Below the pieces are notes generated by a model. That model was not told the origin of the DNA. It made no database searches and saw nothing but the letters and a program-made list of their open reading frames with translations. Positions 1 through 9,295 of a stretch of 64,000 bases of DNA are shown here, in pieces. The stretch spans positions 124,001 through 188,000 of the forward strand of contig NZ_JACHOB010000004.1 in assembly GCF_014199615.1 (NCBI RefSeq). Reading direction: 5' to 3'. The position numbers and the translations under genes are program-made. The stretch's first letter is position 1. Each line of letters starts with the position of its first letter. Origin of the DNA: Parvularcula dongshanensis. GTDB taxonomy: Bacteria; Pseudomonadota; Alphaproteobacteria; Caulobacterales; Parvularculaceae.

Positions 1-2972
1 ACGACGCCGAGGCCGAAGGCGAAGGAGGTCATCAGGATCGGACGCAGGCGAAGGTGCGCCGCCTCGATCGCGGCTTCCCGCGGGCTCGCGCCTGCTTCCT
101 CGGCCTCCTTGGCGAACTCGACGATGAGGATCGCGTTCTTCGCCGACAGGCCGATCACGGCGAGGAGCCCGACCTGCAGGAAGATGTCGTTGGACAGCCC
201 CGTCAGCAGGACCGCCGCGACCGCGCCCATGACGCCCAAGGGAACGATCATCAGGACCGAGATCGGCACGGTCCAACTCTCGTAGAGGGCGGCGAGGCAC
301 AAGAAGACCACGAGGACCGACAGGATGTAGAGGGTCGTCGTCTGACCGGAGACCTCGATCTCCTCGGCCGACAAGCCCGTCCATTCGATGTCGAAGCCCG
401 GGGGCAGCTGGCTCGCCATCTGCTCGATCTCCTCGATCGCGACGCCCGAGCTGACGCCCGGCGCGGCGGAGCCGGTGAGGGCCATGGCAGGCACGCCGTT
501 GTAGCGCTCGAGCCTCGGCGAGCCCGTCACCCAGGCCGTGTCGGCGAAGGCGGAGAAGGGCACGAGGTCGCCGTTCCTGTTCGGAACCCGCCACAGGAGG
601 ATGTCCTCCGGCGTGCCCCGGTAGGGCGCGTCGGCGGAGACGTAGACGCGCTTGATCCGGCCCCTGTCGAGAAAGTCGTTGACGTAGACCCCGCCAAGCG
701 CCGTCGCGAGGGTCGTGTTGACGGCGGTCGTGTCGAGGCCCGCCGAGAGCGCCCGGTCGTAGTCGATGTCGACCGAGATCTGGGGGACGTCCTCGAGACC
801 GTTCGGGCGGACGCCGACAAGGTTCGGGTTCTGCGCGGCCATGCCGAGCATCTGGTTGCGCGCCTGTAGGAGGCCTTCGTGCCCGGCGCCGCCCCGGTCC
901 TGGACGTAGACGTCGAAGCCGGAGGACTGGCCGAGGCCCGGGACGGAGGGCGGGGTGAAGGCGAAGACGCGGGCTTCCCTGATCTGGGAGAAGCGGCCCA
1001 TGGCGCGGCCCGCGACGGCAGAGGCGGAGTTCTGCGCGCCGGGACGCTCGTCCCAGTCGCGAAGCCGGACGAAGGCGGTGCCCGCGTTCTGGCCCTGACC
1101 CGAGAAGCTGAAGCCCGCCGCCGTGAAGACGTGTTCGACGGCTTCGGACTCTTCGTTGAGGAAGTAGTCGCGCACCTGCTCGAGCACGGCCTCGGTCCGC
1201 TCGAAGGTCGCGCCGGGGGGCAGCTGAACGAGGGCGAACATGGAGCCCTGGTCCTCGTCGGGCAGGAAGGACTGCTCAATCCGGCTGAAGGCGAAGAGGC
1301 TGACGGCGGTCAGCGCGACGAAGATCGCGAAGAAGCGGCCGGAGCGCGCGAGCACGGCCTGGACGCCGCGGGCGTGACCGCGCGCCGTCGCGTTGAAGGC
1401 GCGGTCGAACCAGTGGAGCGGCGCGGCGAGCCGGTAGCGCCACGTGCCGGGCTCGGCCTCTTGCGCCTGGCGGCGCGGCTTGAGCAGCGTCGCGCAGAGC
1501 GCAGGCGTGAGCACGAGCGCGAAGAAGACCGAAAGACCCATGACGGTGACGATGGTCACCGCGAACTGGCGGTAGATGACGCCCGCCGTGCCGGGGAAGA
1601 AGGCCATCGGCACGAAGACCGCCGAGAGGACGGTACCGATGCCGACGAGCGCCGAGGTGATCTGCCCCATCGCCTTGCGCGTGGCGGGGACGGGGTCGAG
1701 CCCTTCCTCCTCCATCACGCGGTCCACGTTCTCGATGACCACGATGGCGTCGTCGACGAGGAGGCCGATGGCGAGGACCATGGCGAGCATGGTCAGCGTG
1801 TTGATCGAGTATCCGAGGAACAGGAGGATCGCGAGCGTGCCCAACAGGACGACCGGAACGGTGATCATGACGATCAGCGTGGCGCGGATCTTCTGCAGGA
1901 ACAGGAACATGATGATGAAGACGAAGAAGCCCGCCTCGAACAGCGTCTTCACGACCTCATGGATCGACTCGTCGATGAAGGGCGTCGTGTCGACAGGGAT
2001 GATGACGTGCCAGCCCTCGGGCAGGGACTCCGTCAGCTCGTCGGCGCGGGCGCGCACGCGCTCCGCCGTCTCGAGCGCGTTGGCGCCCGAGGCGAGCTGG
2101 ATCCCCATGCCGCCGACGGGTTGTCCGTCGAACTTCACTTGGATCGCGTAGTTGTCCGCGCCGATCTCGACGCGGGCGACGTCGCCGACGGTGACCTGAC
2201 TGCCGTCCGCATTGGTGCGCAGCGGGATGGCCGCGAACTCTTCCGGCGTCTCCATCAGCGACTGGACGGTGACGGTGGCGTTGATCGCCTGACCGGGCAG
2301 GCTCGGACCCGCGCCGATCTGGCCGCCCGTGATCTGCACGTTCTGAGAGCGAACGGCGGTGACGACGTCCTGCGGGGAGAGGCCGAAGCTCGCGAGCTTG
2401 TAGGGGTCGAGCCAAATCCGCATGCCGTAGCCGGCGCCGAACTGGGTGACGGTGCCCACGCCCTCGACCCGGCTGATCGGGTCGATGATGTTGGACCGAA
2501 GGTAGTCGGCGAGGTCGACCTGCGTGGTCTCCGGGTCATCCGAGACGAGGCCCATGATCAGAAGGAAGCCCTGGCGCGCCTTGGCGACCGTCAGGCCCTG
2601 ACGCTGCACGGGCTCGGGCAGGAGCGCGGTCGCGCGGGCAAGCTGGTTCTGGACTTGGACCTGCGCGATGTCGGGGTCGGTGCCCGCATCGAAGGTCACG
2701 GTCATGCTCATCTGGCCGTTGGCCGAGCTGTCGGCCGAGATGTAGCGCAGCCCGTCGAGGCCGGTCATCTGCTGCTCGACGATCTGCGTGACCGCGTCCT
2801 CGACCGCCTTGGCAGAGGCGCCCGGATAGGTCGCACTGATGGTGATCTGCGGCGGCGCGATCTCGGGGTACTGCTCGACCGGCAGGCCGCGCAGGGCGAT
2901 CAGGCCGGCGAGCATGGTGAGGATGGCGATGACCCCGGCGAAGATGGGCCTGCCGATGAAGAAGTTTGCCAC
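1..2972 (-). CDS. RND multidrug efflux permease, AcrB/MexB (HAE1) type, C-terminus cut by window edge
   Basis: Inner-membrane proton-driven pump of a tripartite RND efflux system. Reading the minus strand from a GTG at 2972, preceded by GGAG seven bases upstream, gives MANFFIGRPIFAGVIAI, the classic HAE1 N-terminus. About 990 codons are present against roughly 1,050 in AcrB, so only the last transmembrane segment and tail are missing. TM4 carries the paired aspartates (GLLVDDAIVVIENVDR) and a later helix carries the lysine (VIGLSAKNAILIVEF), the proton-relay residues known from AcrB. The reading ends in LRLRPILMTSFAFGLGVV, matching the AcrB C-terminal region. The gene lies 39 bp downstream of the adaptor gene in the same direction. 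No TolC-type outer-membrane gene is visible, so it may lie beyond the window or be encoded elsewhere. The drug spectrum cannot be read from the sequence. Confidence 0.96.
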   Translation of the reverse strand, partial: MANFFIGRPIFAGVIAILTMLAGLIALRGLPVEQYPEIAPPQITISATYPGASAKAVEDAVTQIVEQQMTGLDGLRYISADSSANGQMSMTVTFDAGTDPDIAQVQVQNQLARATALLPEPVQRQGLTVAKARQGFLLIMGLVSDDPETTQVDLADYLRSNIIDPISRVEGVGTVTQFGAGYGMRIWLDPYKLASFGLSPQDVVTAVRSQNVQITGGQIGAGPSLPGQAINATVTVQSLMETPEEFAAIPLRTNADGSQVTVGDVARVEIGADNYAIQVKFDGQPVGGMGIQLASGANALETAERVRARADELTESLPEGWHVIIPVDTTPFIDESIHEVVKTLFEAGFFVFIIMFLFLQKIRATLIVMITVPVVLLGTLAILLFLGYSINTLTMLAMVLAIGLLVDDAIVVIENVDRVMEEEGLDPVPATRKAMGQITSALVGIGTVLSAVFVPMAFFPGTAGVIYRQFAVTIVTVMGLSVFFALVLTPALCATLLKPRRQAQEAEPGTWRYRLAAPLHWFDRAFNATARGHARGVQAVLARSGRFFAIFVALTAVSLFAFSRIEQSFLPDEDQGSMFALVQLPPGATFERTEAVLEQVRDYFLNEESEAVEHVFTAAGFSFSGQGQNAGTAFVRLRDWDERPGAQNSASAVAGRAMGRFSQIREARVFAFTPPSVPGLGQSSGFDVYVQDRGGAGHEGLLQARNQMLGMAAQNPNLVGVRPNGLEDVPQISVDIDYDRALSAGLDTTAVNTTLATALGGVYVNDFLDRGRIKRVYVSADAPYRGTPEDILLWRVPNRNGDLVPFSAFADTAWVTGSPRLERYNGVPAMALTGSAAPGVSSGVAIEEIEQMASQLPPGFDIEWTGLSAEEIEVSGQTTTLYILSVLVVFLCLAALYESWTVPISVLMIVPLGVMGAVAAVLLTGLSNDIFLQVGLLAVIGLSAKNAILIVEFAKEAEEAGASPREAAIEAAHLRLRPILMTSFAFGLGV

Positions 2973-3011
2973 GAGCGGACTCCGGGGGCGGCGGTCCGCC
3001 CCGGCTGAAGG

Positions 3012-4223
3012 TTAGAGCTCGCCGCCGCCGACGGGGGCGGCGGAGGCCGAAGAGGGATTGGACGCCATCTGCTGCTGCGGCGTCACGGGCTGGCCCGGCT
3101 GGAAGGTGCCGAAGCCGTCGGTGATGATGCGCGTGCCGGGGGTAAGGCCGGAGACGACCCAGTGGTCGCCGACCGCGCGCTGGGTTTGGACCGGCTGGGC
3201 CTGCGCCGTGTTGTCGTCGCCGAGGACGAAGACCATGCCCGTGCCGTCGGGCGCGCGGCTGACCGCCGCCTGCGGCACGAGGACGGCGTCACGCGCCGTG
3301 CCTTCGACGATGTGGGCACGCACGAACATGCCCGGCAGCAAGATCTCGTTCGGGTTCGGGAAGGAGGCGCGCAGGGTGACCGAACTCGAGGAGGGGTCCA
3401 CGGACACCTCCGTCAGGGCGAGCGTGCCTTGCTGGTCGTAGGTGCTGCCGTCCTCGAGGGTGAGGGTCACGGGCAGGCGGTTGCCGTCGGCAGCGGCGAG
3501 CTGACCATCGGCCATGGCGCGCTTCCAGCGAAGAAGCTCCGCAGAGGACTGCGTGACGTCGACGTAGACGGGGTCGAGCGCGGTGACCACGGCGAGCGGG
3601 CTGCCCTGGCCTGCGGTGACGAGCGCGCCTTCGGTGACGAGGGCGCGGCCGACATGCCCGGCGATGGGCGCGCTGATGGTCGTACGCTCGAGGTCGATTC
3701 GCGCGCTGTCGCGAGCGGCGCGGGCAAGCGCGACCTCCGCGGCTGCTTGCTCTGCCGCTGCGACGGCGTCGTCATAGTCCTGGCGGCTGACACCGCCGCC
3801 CTCGACGAGGCCTTCGAAACGATCGCGCCGGCCTTGCGCCGCGGAGACCGCGGCCTGAGCGCGCTGAAGCTGCGCCTGGGCGCTGTCGAAGGCGGCCTGA
3901 TAGGGCGCGGCGTCGATCTGATAGAGCGGCGCGCCCGCCTCGACCTTCTCCCCTTCTTCGAAGAGGCGCTCCGTCACGATGCCGTTCACCTGAGGCCGGA
4001 CCTCGGACACGCGCGACGCGGCCACGCGGCCGGGCAGCGTGACCGAGTAGTCGACGGGCTTGGAGACGACTTCCTGCACCGAAACGGCAGGCGGCTGAGC
4101 CGCGCCGGGCGGTCCGCCCGTGGCGCCGTCGGTGGGCCCGGCTTGCGGCGCCTCACCGCCGCAGGCCAAGAGGAGAGGCAACAGCGCGAGGGCGGCGAGG
4201 GCGGGTTTGGTTCTCATGATCAC
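3012..4223 (-). CDS. RND efflux periplasmic adaptor (membrane fusion lipoprotein, AcrA/MexA type)
   Basis: Links the inner-membrane RND pump to an outer-membrane channel. It has 403 residues with a lipoprotein signal ending LLPLLLAC, so Cys21 is the probable lipidation site. A biotinyl-lipoyl-like segment (GIVTERLFEEGEKVEAG) is split by a helical hairpin rich in Ala and Gln, where QLQRAQAAVSAAQGRRDRFE suggests coiled coil. It rejoins at TISAPIAGHVGRALVTEG and is followed by beta-barrel and membrane-proximal domains. The start is GTG at 4223; an in-frame ATG six bases later gives MRTKPALAAL and is equally possible. It is first in a two-gene operon with the permease and divergent from a TetR gene, so local repression by that regulator is likely. 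Confidence 0.95.
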   Translation of the reverse strand: MIMRTKPALAALALLPLLLACGGEAPQAGPTDGATGGPPGAAQPPAVSVQEVVSKPVDYSVTLPGRVAASRVSEVRPQVNGIVTERLFEEGEKVEAGAPLYQIDAAPYQAAFDSAQAQLQRAQAAVSAAQGRRDRFEGLVEGGGVSRQDYDDAVAAAEQAAAEVALARAARDSARIDLERTTISAPIAGHVGRALVTEGALVTAGQGSPLAVVTALDPVYVDVTQSSAELLRWKRAMADGQLAAADGNRLPVTLTLEDGSTYDQQGTLALTEVSVDPSSSSVTLRASFPNPNEILLPGMFVRAHIVEGTARDAVLVPQAAVSRAPDGTGMVFVLGDDNTAQAQPVQTQRAVGDHWVVSGLTPGTRIITDGFGTFQPGQPVTPQQQMASNPSSASAAPVGGGEL

Positions 4224-4264
4224 GACACCGTGGATGGCGGCCGGAGCCGGTGCTCCGCATTGAG

Positions 4265-4284
4265 TTGAATGAACGTTCGATCTA
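4265..4284. promoter_or_regulatory. Candidate TetR operator between efflux operon and its regulator
   Basis: The perfect 8-bp palindrome GAACGTTC (4271-4278) lies inside TGAATGAACGTTCGATCTA. It sits in the 140-bp divergent gap, about 50 bp from the adaptor start and 85 bp from the tetR start. TetR/AcrR operators are typically short palindromes of this kind in this position. The location and symmetry are seen; binding is inferred. Confidence 0.45.
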
Positions 4285-4363
4285 CCTAGGGACCGTTACC
4301 GTTTGCGTAAGCCCGTAACAACAACATTTCGTGCATCGCAGCATCACGAAGGCAGGAGAGCCG

Positions 4364-4987
4364 ATGACCGATGAGGCAAATCAAGAGGATGCGTCCGAGG
4401 CGCCGCCGGCCAGTTTTCGGGCCGACGAGCGCAAGGATCGGCTGCTCTGCGCCGCTGAGCGATGTTTCATCGACAGCGGCTTTCACGGTGCGCGCATGGC
4501 GCAGATCGCAAAGGCCGCCAGTGTAAGCCCTGGACTGATCTACCACTACTTCGACAGCAAGGAGCAGATCATCGCCGAGCTGATCCAGCGCCACTTCAAC
4601 GAGAAGAAGGCGATGCTGGCCCGGATCGAAGAGACCGACGGCTCGGTCCTCGACGCCTTCTTGGCGAGCCTCGAAGAGGGGCTTCAGTCGAGCCTCGATC
4701 CGTTCTGGTCCGCGATGACGCTCGAGGTCACGGCGGAAGCGACGCGAAACGACGACATCGCCAAGCTCCTCTGCTGCTCCGACGGCGAGATGCGCGACAG
4801 GCTGCGCGCGGCGCTCAAGCGCGAGAACGATGCGCCGGACATGGACGCCCGGATCGAGATGTTCGTCGCCCTGATCCAAGGCCTCGGCATCCGGGCGATC
4901 CGAAACCCCGACATGGAGCGCGAAGCCGTCGTGAAGCTGCTACGCGACATGGTCGAGCACCTGTTCCGGCGCAGACCGCAAGACTGA
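4364..4987 (+). CDS. TetR/AcrR family transcriptional regulator of the adjacent RND pump
   Basis: Ligand-responsive repressor of 207 residues. The N-terminal TetR helix-turn-helix is clear: LLCAAERCFIDSGFHGARM, then IAKAASVSPGLIYHYFDSKE, the recognition-helix signature. The C-terminal ligand/dimer domain is divergent and includes a Cys-Cys pair (LLCCSDGEM) with no assigned role. ATG at 4364 is preferred because AGGAG lies four to eight bases upstream; the in-frame GTG at 4331 has no ribosome site. Divergent from the adaptor gene across a short intergenic region containing a palindrome, the usual arrangement for local autoregulated control of an efflux operon. The inducer is unknown. Confidence 0.93.
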   Translation: MTDEANQEDASEAPPASFRADERKDRLLCAAERCFIDSGFHGARMAQIAKAASVSPGLIYHYFDSKEQIIAELIQRHFNEKKAMLARIEETDGSVLDAFLASLEEGLQSSLDPFWSAMTLEVTAEATRNDDIAKLLCCSDGEMRDRLRAALKRENDAPDMDARIEMFVALIQGLGIRAIRNPDMEREAVVKLLRDMVEHLFRRRPQD

Positions 4988-4997
4988 GCGCAGCGCC

Positions 4998-5015
4998 GCC
5001 CGGAACGTCCCGGGC
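4998..5015 (+). terminator. Short GC hairpin after tetR
   Basis: GCCCGG (4998-5003), a six-base loop AACGTC, then CCGGGC form a perfect 6-bp stem 11 bases after the tetR stop. There is no T-run, so it may only pause transcription or attenuate entry into the next gene at 5056. Confidence 0.3.
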
Positions 5016-5055
5016 CTGCACCTGTTCGGCCCGCAAGCTCCAAGGGCCCTTCACG

Positions 5056-6015
5056 ATGCGCTACGGCATTCATGCCAGCCACGAGCAGTTCGACCCGACG
5101 ACGCTACTGACCTGCGTGCAGGAAGCGGAGGCGGCGGGCTTCGAAGTCGTCACCGCGTCGGACCATCTTCATCCCTGGAACGAGCGGCCCGGTCATGCGG
5201 CCTTCGTCTGGTCCTGGCTCGGCGCCGCGATGCAGACGACCAAGCTCGACTTCCGAACGGTCTCCTGTCCCGGCTACCGCTACCACCCAGCGATCCTCGC
5301 GCAGGCCGGCGCGACGCTCGGCTTCATGCATCCGGGGCGCATCGCGATGTGCCTGGGCAGCGGAGAGCGCCTGAACGAGGCGACCACCGGCATCGCCTGG
5401 CCCGTGAAGTCCGAGCGCAACGCGAAGCTGCAAGAGTGCATAGGGGTGATGAAGCGCCTCTGGGCCGGCGAGACCGTGACCCACAGGGGCCGGGTCATCG
5501 TCGAGGAGGTCAAGCTCTACACGCGGCCGGAAGAGCCGATCCCGGCCTTCGGTGCCGCGGTGACGCCCCAGACGGCGCGCTGGCTCGGCGGGTTCGCCGA
5601 CGGCCTCGTCACGCTGGCGGGTGGCCCGCCCGAGGACCTGCGCCGCGTCGTCGACGCGTTCCGCGAAGGCGGCGGCGAGGGAAAGCCCATCACCTGCCAG
5701 GTGAAGCTCGCCTGGGGCGAGGAGGAGGGAGCCCTTCGCGAGGACGCGCTTCGCAGCTGGGGCACGAACCTGCTTCAGGGGCAGGTCGTGTGGGAGATCC
5801 CGACGCCGAAGCAGTTCGAGGAGGCCACCGCCTACTTGACGACCGAAGACCTCGACCGCACGGTCAGGGTCTCGACCGACCTCGGCCAGCATGCGGCCTG
5901 GATCGCCGAGTACGCCGAGTGCGGCGTCGACGAGCTGATCCTGCACAACGTCGCCACCAATCAGCGCCAGTTCGTGGACGCCTTCGGGCAGCACGTGCTG
6001 CCGCAGCTGAAGTGA
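5056..6015 (+). CDS. LLM-class flavin-dependent oxidoreductase (TIGR03885-like)
   Basis: Luciferase-like monooxygenase fold enzyme of 319 residues. MRYGIHASHEQFDPTTLL, SDHLHPWNERPGHAAFVWSW, PGYRYHPAILAQAGATL and the GSGERLNE segment are characteristic of the LLM subfamily that looks like the F420-dependent enzymes but occurs in proteobacteria. From memory of family definitions this is TIGR03885, thought to use flavin rather than F420. The substrate is not known. The stop is only 7 bases before the next ATG, so it heads an operon with two GH13 enzymes. This association with GH13/trehalose-synthase-like genes is one I recall from other alphaproteobacteria. ATG 5056 is chosen because the conserved region begins at residue 1; sequence further upstream in frame overlaps tetR and is not conserved. 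Confidence 0.85.
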   Translation: MRYGIHASHEQFDPTTLLTCVQEAEAAGFEVVTASDHLHPWNERPGHAAFVWSWLGAAMQTTKLDFRTVSCPGYRYHPAILAQAGATLGFMHPGRIAMCLGSGERLNEATTGIAWPVKSERNAKLQECIGVMKRLWAGETVTHRGRVIVEEVKLYTRPEEPIPAFGAAVTPQTARWLGGFADGLVTLAGGPPEDLRRVVDAFREGGGEGKPITCQVKLAWGEEEGALREDALRSWGTNLLQGQVVWEIPTPKQFEEATAYLTTEDLDRTVRVSTDLGQHAAWIAEYAECGVDELILHNVATNQRQFVDAFGQHVLPQLK

Positions 6016-6022
6016 GGCGGGC

Positions 6023-7600
6023 ATGAGCTGGTGGCACGACGAGGCGATCTATCAGATCTATCCGCGGTCGTTTCAGGACACGACCAAGGACGGGGTCGGC
6101 GATCTCGAAGGCATCCGCGAGCGGCTGCCCTACCTCAAGGACCTAGGGGTGGGCGCGATCTGGCTCTCGCCGATCTTTCCCTCGCCGATGAAGGACTTCG
6201 GCTACGACGTGGCCGACTACACCGGCATCGATCCGCTCTTCGGCGACATGGCGGCGTTCGACCGGTTGCTGACCGAAGCGCACGAGCACGGCTTGAAGCT
6301 CCTCCTCGACTTCGTGCCGAACCACAGCTCCGACCAGCACCCATGGTTCCAGGAGGCGCGCAAGGACAAGGACAACCCGAAGCGGGACTGGTACATCTGG
6401 CGCGATCCGGGCGAGGGCGGCGGGCCGCCCAACAACTGGGTCTCGAACTTCGGCGGGCCGGCCTGGACGCTGGATGAAGCGACGGGGCAGTACTACCACC
6501 ACGCCTTCCTGAGCTCGCAGCCCGATCTCAACTGGCGCAACCCCGAGCTGCGCGCCGCGATGTTCGATGCGCTGCGGTTCTGGTTGGGCAAGGGCGTCGA
6601 CGGCTTCCGGGTCGACGTGATCTGGCACCTGATCAAGGACGATCAGTTCCGCGACAACCCCGAGAACCCCTTCGTCCGGGACGGCGCGCCGGAGATCGAC
6701 CGGCTATTGCAGGTCCACTCCGCCGACCAGCCCGAGGTCCACGACGTCATCGCCGAGATGCGCGCCGTCATCGACGAGTACGAGGACAGGCTTCTGATCG
6801 GCGAGATCTACCTGCCGCTCGAACGGCTGATGGCCTATTACGGGCAGGACGGGCGGGGCGTGCACCTACCCTTCAACTTCCAGCTCATCTCGGCGCCCTG
6901 GCGCGCGGAGAGCCTCTCGAAGCTGATCGACGAGTACGAGGCGGCGCTGCCCGACGGGGGATGGCCCAATTGGGTGCTGTCGAACCACGACCAGCCGCGC
7001 ATCGCGGCCAGGATAGGAGAGGCGCAGGCACGGGTGGCGGCGATGCTGCTGCTCACGCTGCGGGGCACGCCGACCCTCTACTACGGCGACGAGATCGGCA
7101 TCGGCCGGGTCTCGATCCCGACGGACCGGATCCAGGACCCTTGGGCGAAGCAGGAGCCCGACGCGAGCTTCAACCGCGACAAGGCGAGGACGCCGATGCA
7201 GTGGGACGAGGGACCGCACGCCGGCTTCACGAAGGCCGAGCCTTGGCTGCCCCAGACGGACGACGCCGCTACGCGCAACGTCGCGGTCCAGAGGGAGGAG
7301 CGAGGCTCTATGCTGAGCATGACGAAGGCGCTGTTGGCCCTGCGTCGCGACGAAGGCTGCCTTCGCACCGGCGACTATCAGCGGCTGCCGGCGGAAGGGC
7401 CGGTCCTCGCCTATGCGCGCGGCCACGGCTCGCTCGGGGTGTTCTTGAACCTGTCGGACGAGGCTTGCGAGACGCCGCTGCCGGAGGCCTACCGGGGCGG
7501 GGCGCTCCTCCTCTCGACGGTCGGCGGCGCGGCCGTCTCCGACGGTCCCACGCTCGCCCTGCGGGCGAACGAGGGCGTCGTCATCCGGAGGCGCGGATGA
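6023..7600 (+). CDS. GH13 alpha-glucosidase / oligo-1,6-glucosidase-type glycosidase
   Basis: Cytoplasmic (no signal peptide) alpha-glucan hydrolase or transglucosidase of 525 residues. It opens with IYQIYPRSFQDTTKDGVGDL, the GH13 domain-A start including the calcium-loop-like DGVGDL. Catalytic residues are visible: nucleophile Asp198 in DGFRVDVI, acid/base Glu261 in LLIGEIYLP, and transition-state Asp323 in LSNHDQPR. A small C-terminal beta domain ends the protein. Family members cleave maltose, isomaltose or short malto-oligosaccharides, and precise specificity cannot be read here. The stop overlaps the next start by 4 nt (ATGA), so the downstream trehalose-synthase-like gene is translationally coupled. 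It is paralogous to, and the same length as, the enzyme at 13188-14765. Confidence 0.93.
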   Translation: MSWWHDEAIYQIYPRSFQDTTKDGVGDLEGIRERLPYLKDLGVGAIWLSPIFPSPMKDFGYDVADYTGIDPLFGDMAAFDRLLTEAHEHGLKLLLDFVPNHSSDQHPWFQEARKDKDNPKRDWYIWRDPGEGGGPPNNWVSNFGGPAWTLDEATGQYYHHAFLSSQPDLNWRNPELRAAMFDALRFWLGKGVDGFRVDVIWHLIKDDQFRDNPENPFVRDGAPEIDRLLQVHSADQPEVHDVIAEMRAVIDEYEDRLLIGEIYLPLERLMAYYGQDGRGVHLPFNFQLISAPWRAESLSKLIDEYEAALPDGGWPNWVLSNHDQPRIAARIGEAQARVAAMLLLTLRGTPTLYYGDEIGIGRVSIPTDRIQDPWAKQEPDASFNRDKARTPMQWDEGPHAGFTKAEPWLPQTDDAATRNVAVQREERGSMLSMTKALLALRRDEGCLRTGDYQRLPAEGPVLAYARGHGSLGVFLNLSDEACETPLPEAYRGGALLLSTVGGAAVSDGPTLALRANEGVVIRRRG

Positions 7601-9276
7601 TCCCGGACCTGTGGTACAAGAACGCGGTCATCTACTCCTTGTCGGTCGACAGCTTCCTCGACGGGAACGGCGACGGGGTCGGCGACTTCCGTGGCCTGAT
7701 GCGGCGCCTCGACTACCTGCAGGGCCTCGGCGTCACCGCCGTCTGGCTGATGCCGTTCCACCCCTCGCCCCGGCGCGACCACGGTTACGACGTCGCCGAC
7801 TACTACGGGGTCGATCCGCGCTACGGCAGCTTGGGCGACTTCGTGGCGTTCACCGAGGCCTGCCGGCAGCGGGGTATCAGGGTGATGATGGACCTCGTCA
7901 TCAACCACACCTCGGACAAGCATCCGTGGTTCCAGGCGGCGCTGAAGGACCCCTCGTCGAAGTACAAGGACTACTACATCTGGGCGAAGAAGAAGCCCAA
8001 GGACGCGGATGACGGCGTCGTCTTTCCGGGCGTGCAGGAGACGACCTGGACCAAGTCCGACAAGGTCGGCGAGTACTACTTCCACAAGTTCTACGCGTTC
8101 CAGCCCGACCTCAACATCGCCAACCCCGAGGTGCGGGACGAGCTGCGAAAGGTCATTGGCTTCTGGCTGGCGCTCGGGGTCTCGGGCTTCCGCATGGACG
8201 CGGTGCCGTTCCTGATCGCGGCGGACGGGGTGAACGTGAAGGACCCCGAGCCCGCCTACGAGTTCCTGCGCGAGATCCGCGCCTTCGCCCAGTGGCGGAC
8301 CGGCGACGCGGTGCTCCTCGCGGAGGCCAACATCCCGCCGCAGGACTGCATCGAGTACTTCGGCGGGGCGGGCGACCGCCTGCACATGATGTTCAACTTC
8401 CCCGTCAACCAGACGATGTTCTACGCGCTCGCCGCCGGGGACAGTCGGCCCCTGCGCGAGAAGCTGGAGGCGTCGCGCGGCATCCCCGACACGGGCCAGT
8501 GGGCGAACTTCCTGCGCAACCACGACGAACTCGACATCGGGCGTTTGCCCGACGACCAACGCCAAGCGGTCTTCGACGCCTTCGGGCCCGAGCCCAAGAT
8601 GCAGCTCTACGACCGCGGCATTCGCAGGCGCCTCGCGCCGATGCTGGGCGGCGACAGGCGGCGGATGGAACTCGCCTACAGCCTGATGATGACGCTGCCG
8701 GGCACGCCGGTGATCCGCTACGGCGACGAGATCGGGATGGGGGAGGACCTCTCGCTCAAGGAGCGCCTCGCCGCGCGCACGCCGATGCAGTGGTCGGCGG
8801 AGAAGAATGCGGGCTTCACTCCGTCCGATGAGCCCGTCCGCCCCGTCGTCGACGAGGGGCCCTTCGCCTACCGGGCGGTGAACGTGGCGAACCAGCGCCG
8901 CGACCCGACCTCGTTCCTGAACTGGACCGAACGCACGATCCGGATGCGCAAGGAGCTGCCGGAGATCGGATGGGGCGCGTTCGACGTTCTCAAGACACCG
9001 CCGCACATCCTGGCACTGCGCTACGACTGGCAGGGCCGCGTCTCGGTCTTCGTGCACAACCTGTCGGCCGAAGCCGTGACCGTCCGCCTCGACGGCGACG
9101 CGGTCAGCGAGGCGGGCGCCCCCCTCGTCTGCCTTCAGACCGACGACCGGTCCGAGCGCAAGGACGGCGTCCACGACCTGACGCTCGAGGCTTACGGCTA
9201 CCGCTGGTACCGCGTCGGCGGCCTGGAAGACATGATCCCGGGCGATGACGGCTTCACCGCGGTCTCGCGAGCGTGA
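7597..9276 (+). CDS. Trehalose synthase-like GH13 enzyme (TreS type, no maltokinase domain)
   Basis: Predicted maltose/trehalose-interconverting or related GH13 enzyme of 559 residues. LWYKNAVIYSLSVDSFLDGN and the insert with YIWAKKKPKD and FPGVQETTWT resemble TreS. Catalytic Asp201 (GFRMDAVPFLI), Glu243 (LLAEANIPPQD) and Asp310 (LRNHDELDI) are all in TreS-type sequence contexts. Unlike many proteobacterial TreS proteins it stops after the beta domain and has no fused maltokinase. The start at 7597 is supported by GGAG at 7587-7590 and the 4-nt overlap with the preceding gene; the long upstream in-frame extension is an artefact. Role inferred: trehalose or maltose metabolism under osmotic stress. 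Reaction specificity is uncertain. Confidence 0.88.
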   Translation: MIPDLWYKNAVIYSLSVDSFLDGNGDGVGDFRGLMRRLDYLQGLGVTAVWLMPFHPSPRRDHGYDVADYYGVDPRYGSLGDFVAFTEACRQRGIRVMMDLVINHTSDKHPWFQAALKDPSSKYKDYYIWAKKKPKDADDGVVFPGVQETTWTKSDKVGEYYFHKFYAFQPDLNIANPEVRDELRKVIGFWLALGVSGFRMDAVPFLIAADGVNVKDPEPAYEFLREIRAFAQWRTGDAVLLAEANIPPQDCIEYFGGAGDRLHMMFNFPVNQTMFYALAAGDSRPLREKLEASRGIPDTGQWANFLRNHDELDIGRLPDDQRQAVFDAFGPEPKMQLYDRGIRRRLAPMLGGDRRRMELAYSLMMTLPGTPVIRYGDEIGMGEDLSLKERLAARTPMQWSAEKNAGFTPSDEPVRPVVDEGPFAYRAVNVANQRRDPTSFLNWTERTIRMRKELPEIGWGAFDVLKTPPHILALRYDWQGRVSVFVHNLSAEAVTVRLDGDAVSEAGAPLVCLQTDDRSERKDGVHDLTLEAYGYRWYRVGGLEDMIPGDDGFTAVSRA

Positions 9277-9295
9277 ACGGTCCGCAATTGACGCA

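Noticed and set aside
879-3008. 709-codon plus-strand frame
   Set aside because: Antisense shadow of the RND permease; the product is a low-complexity Arg/Asp/Glu/Gly/Ala sequence with no domain.
6961-7596. Upstream extension of the trehalose-synthase-like gene
   Set aside because: Overlaps the alpha-glucosidase in another frame; the 4-nt ATGA overlap and ribosome site place the start at 7597.
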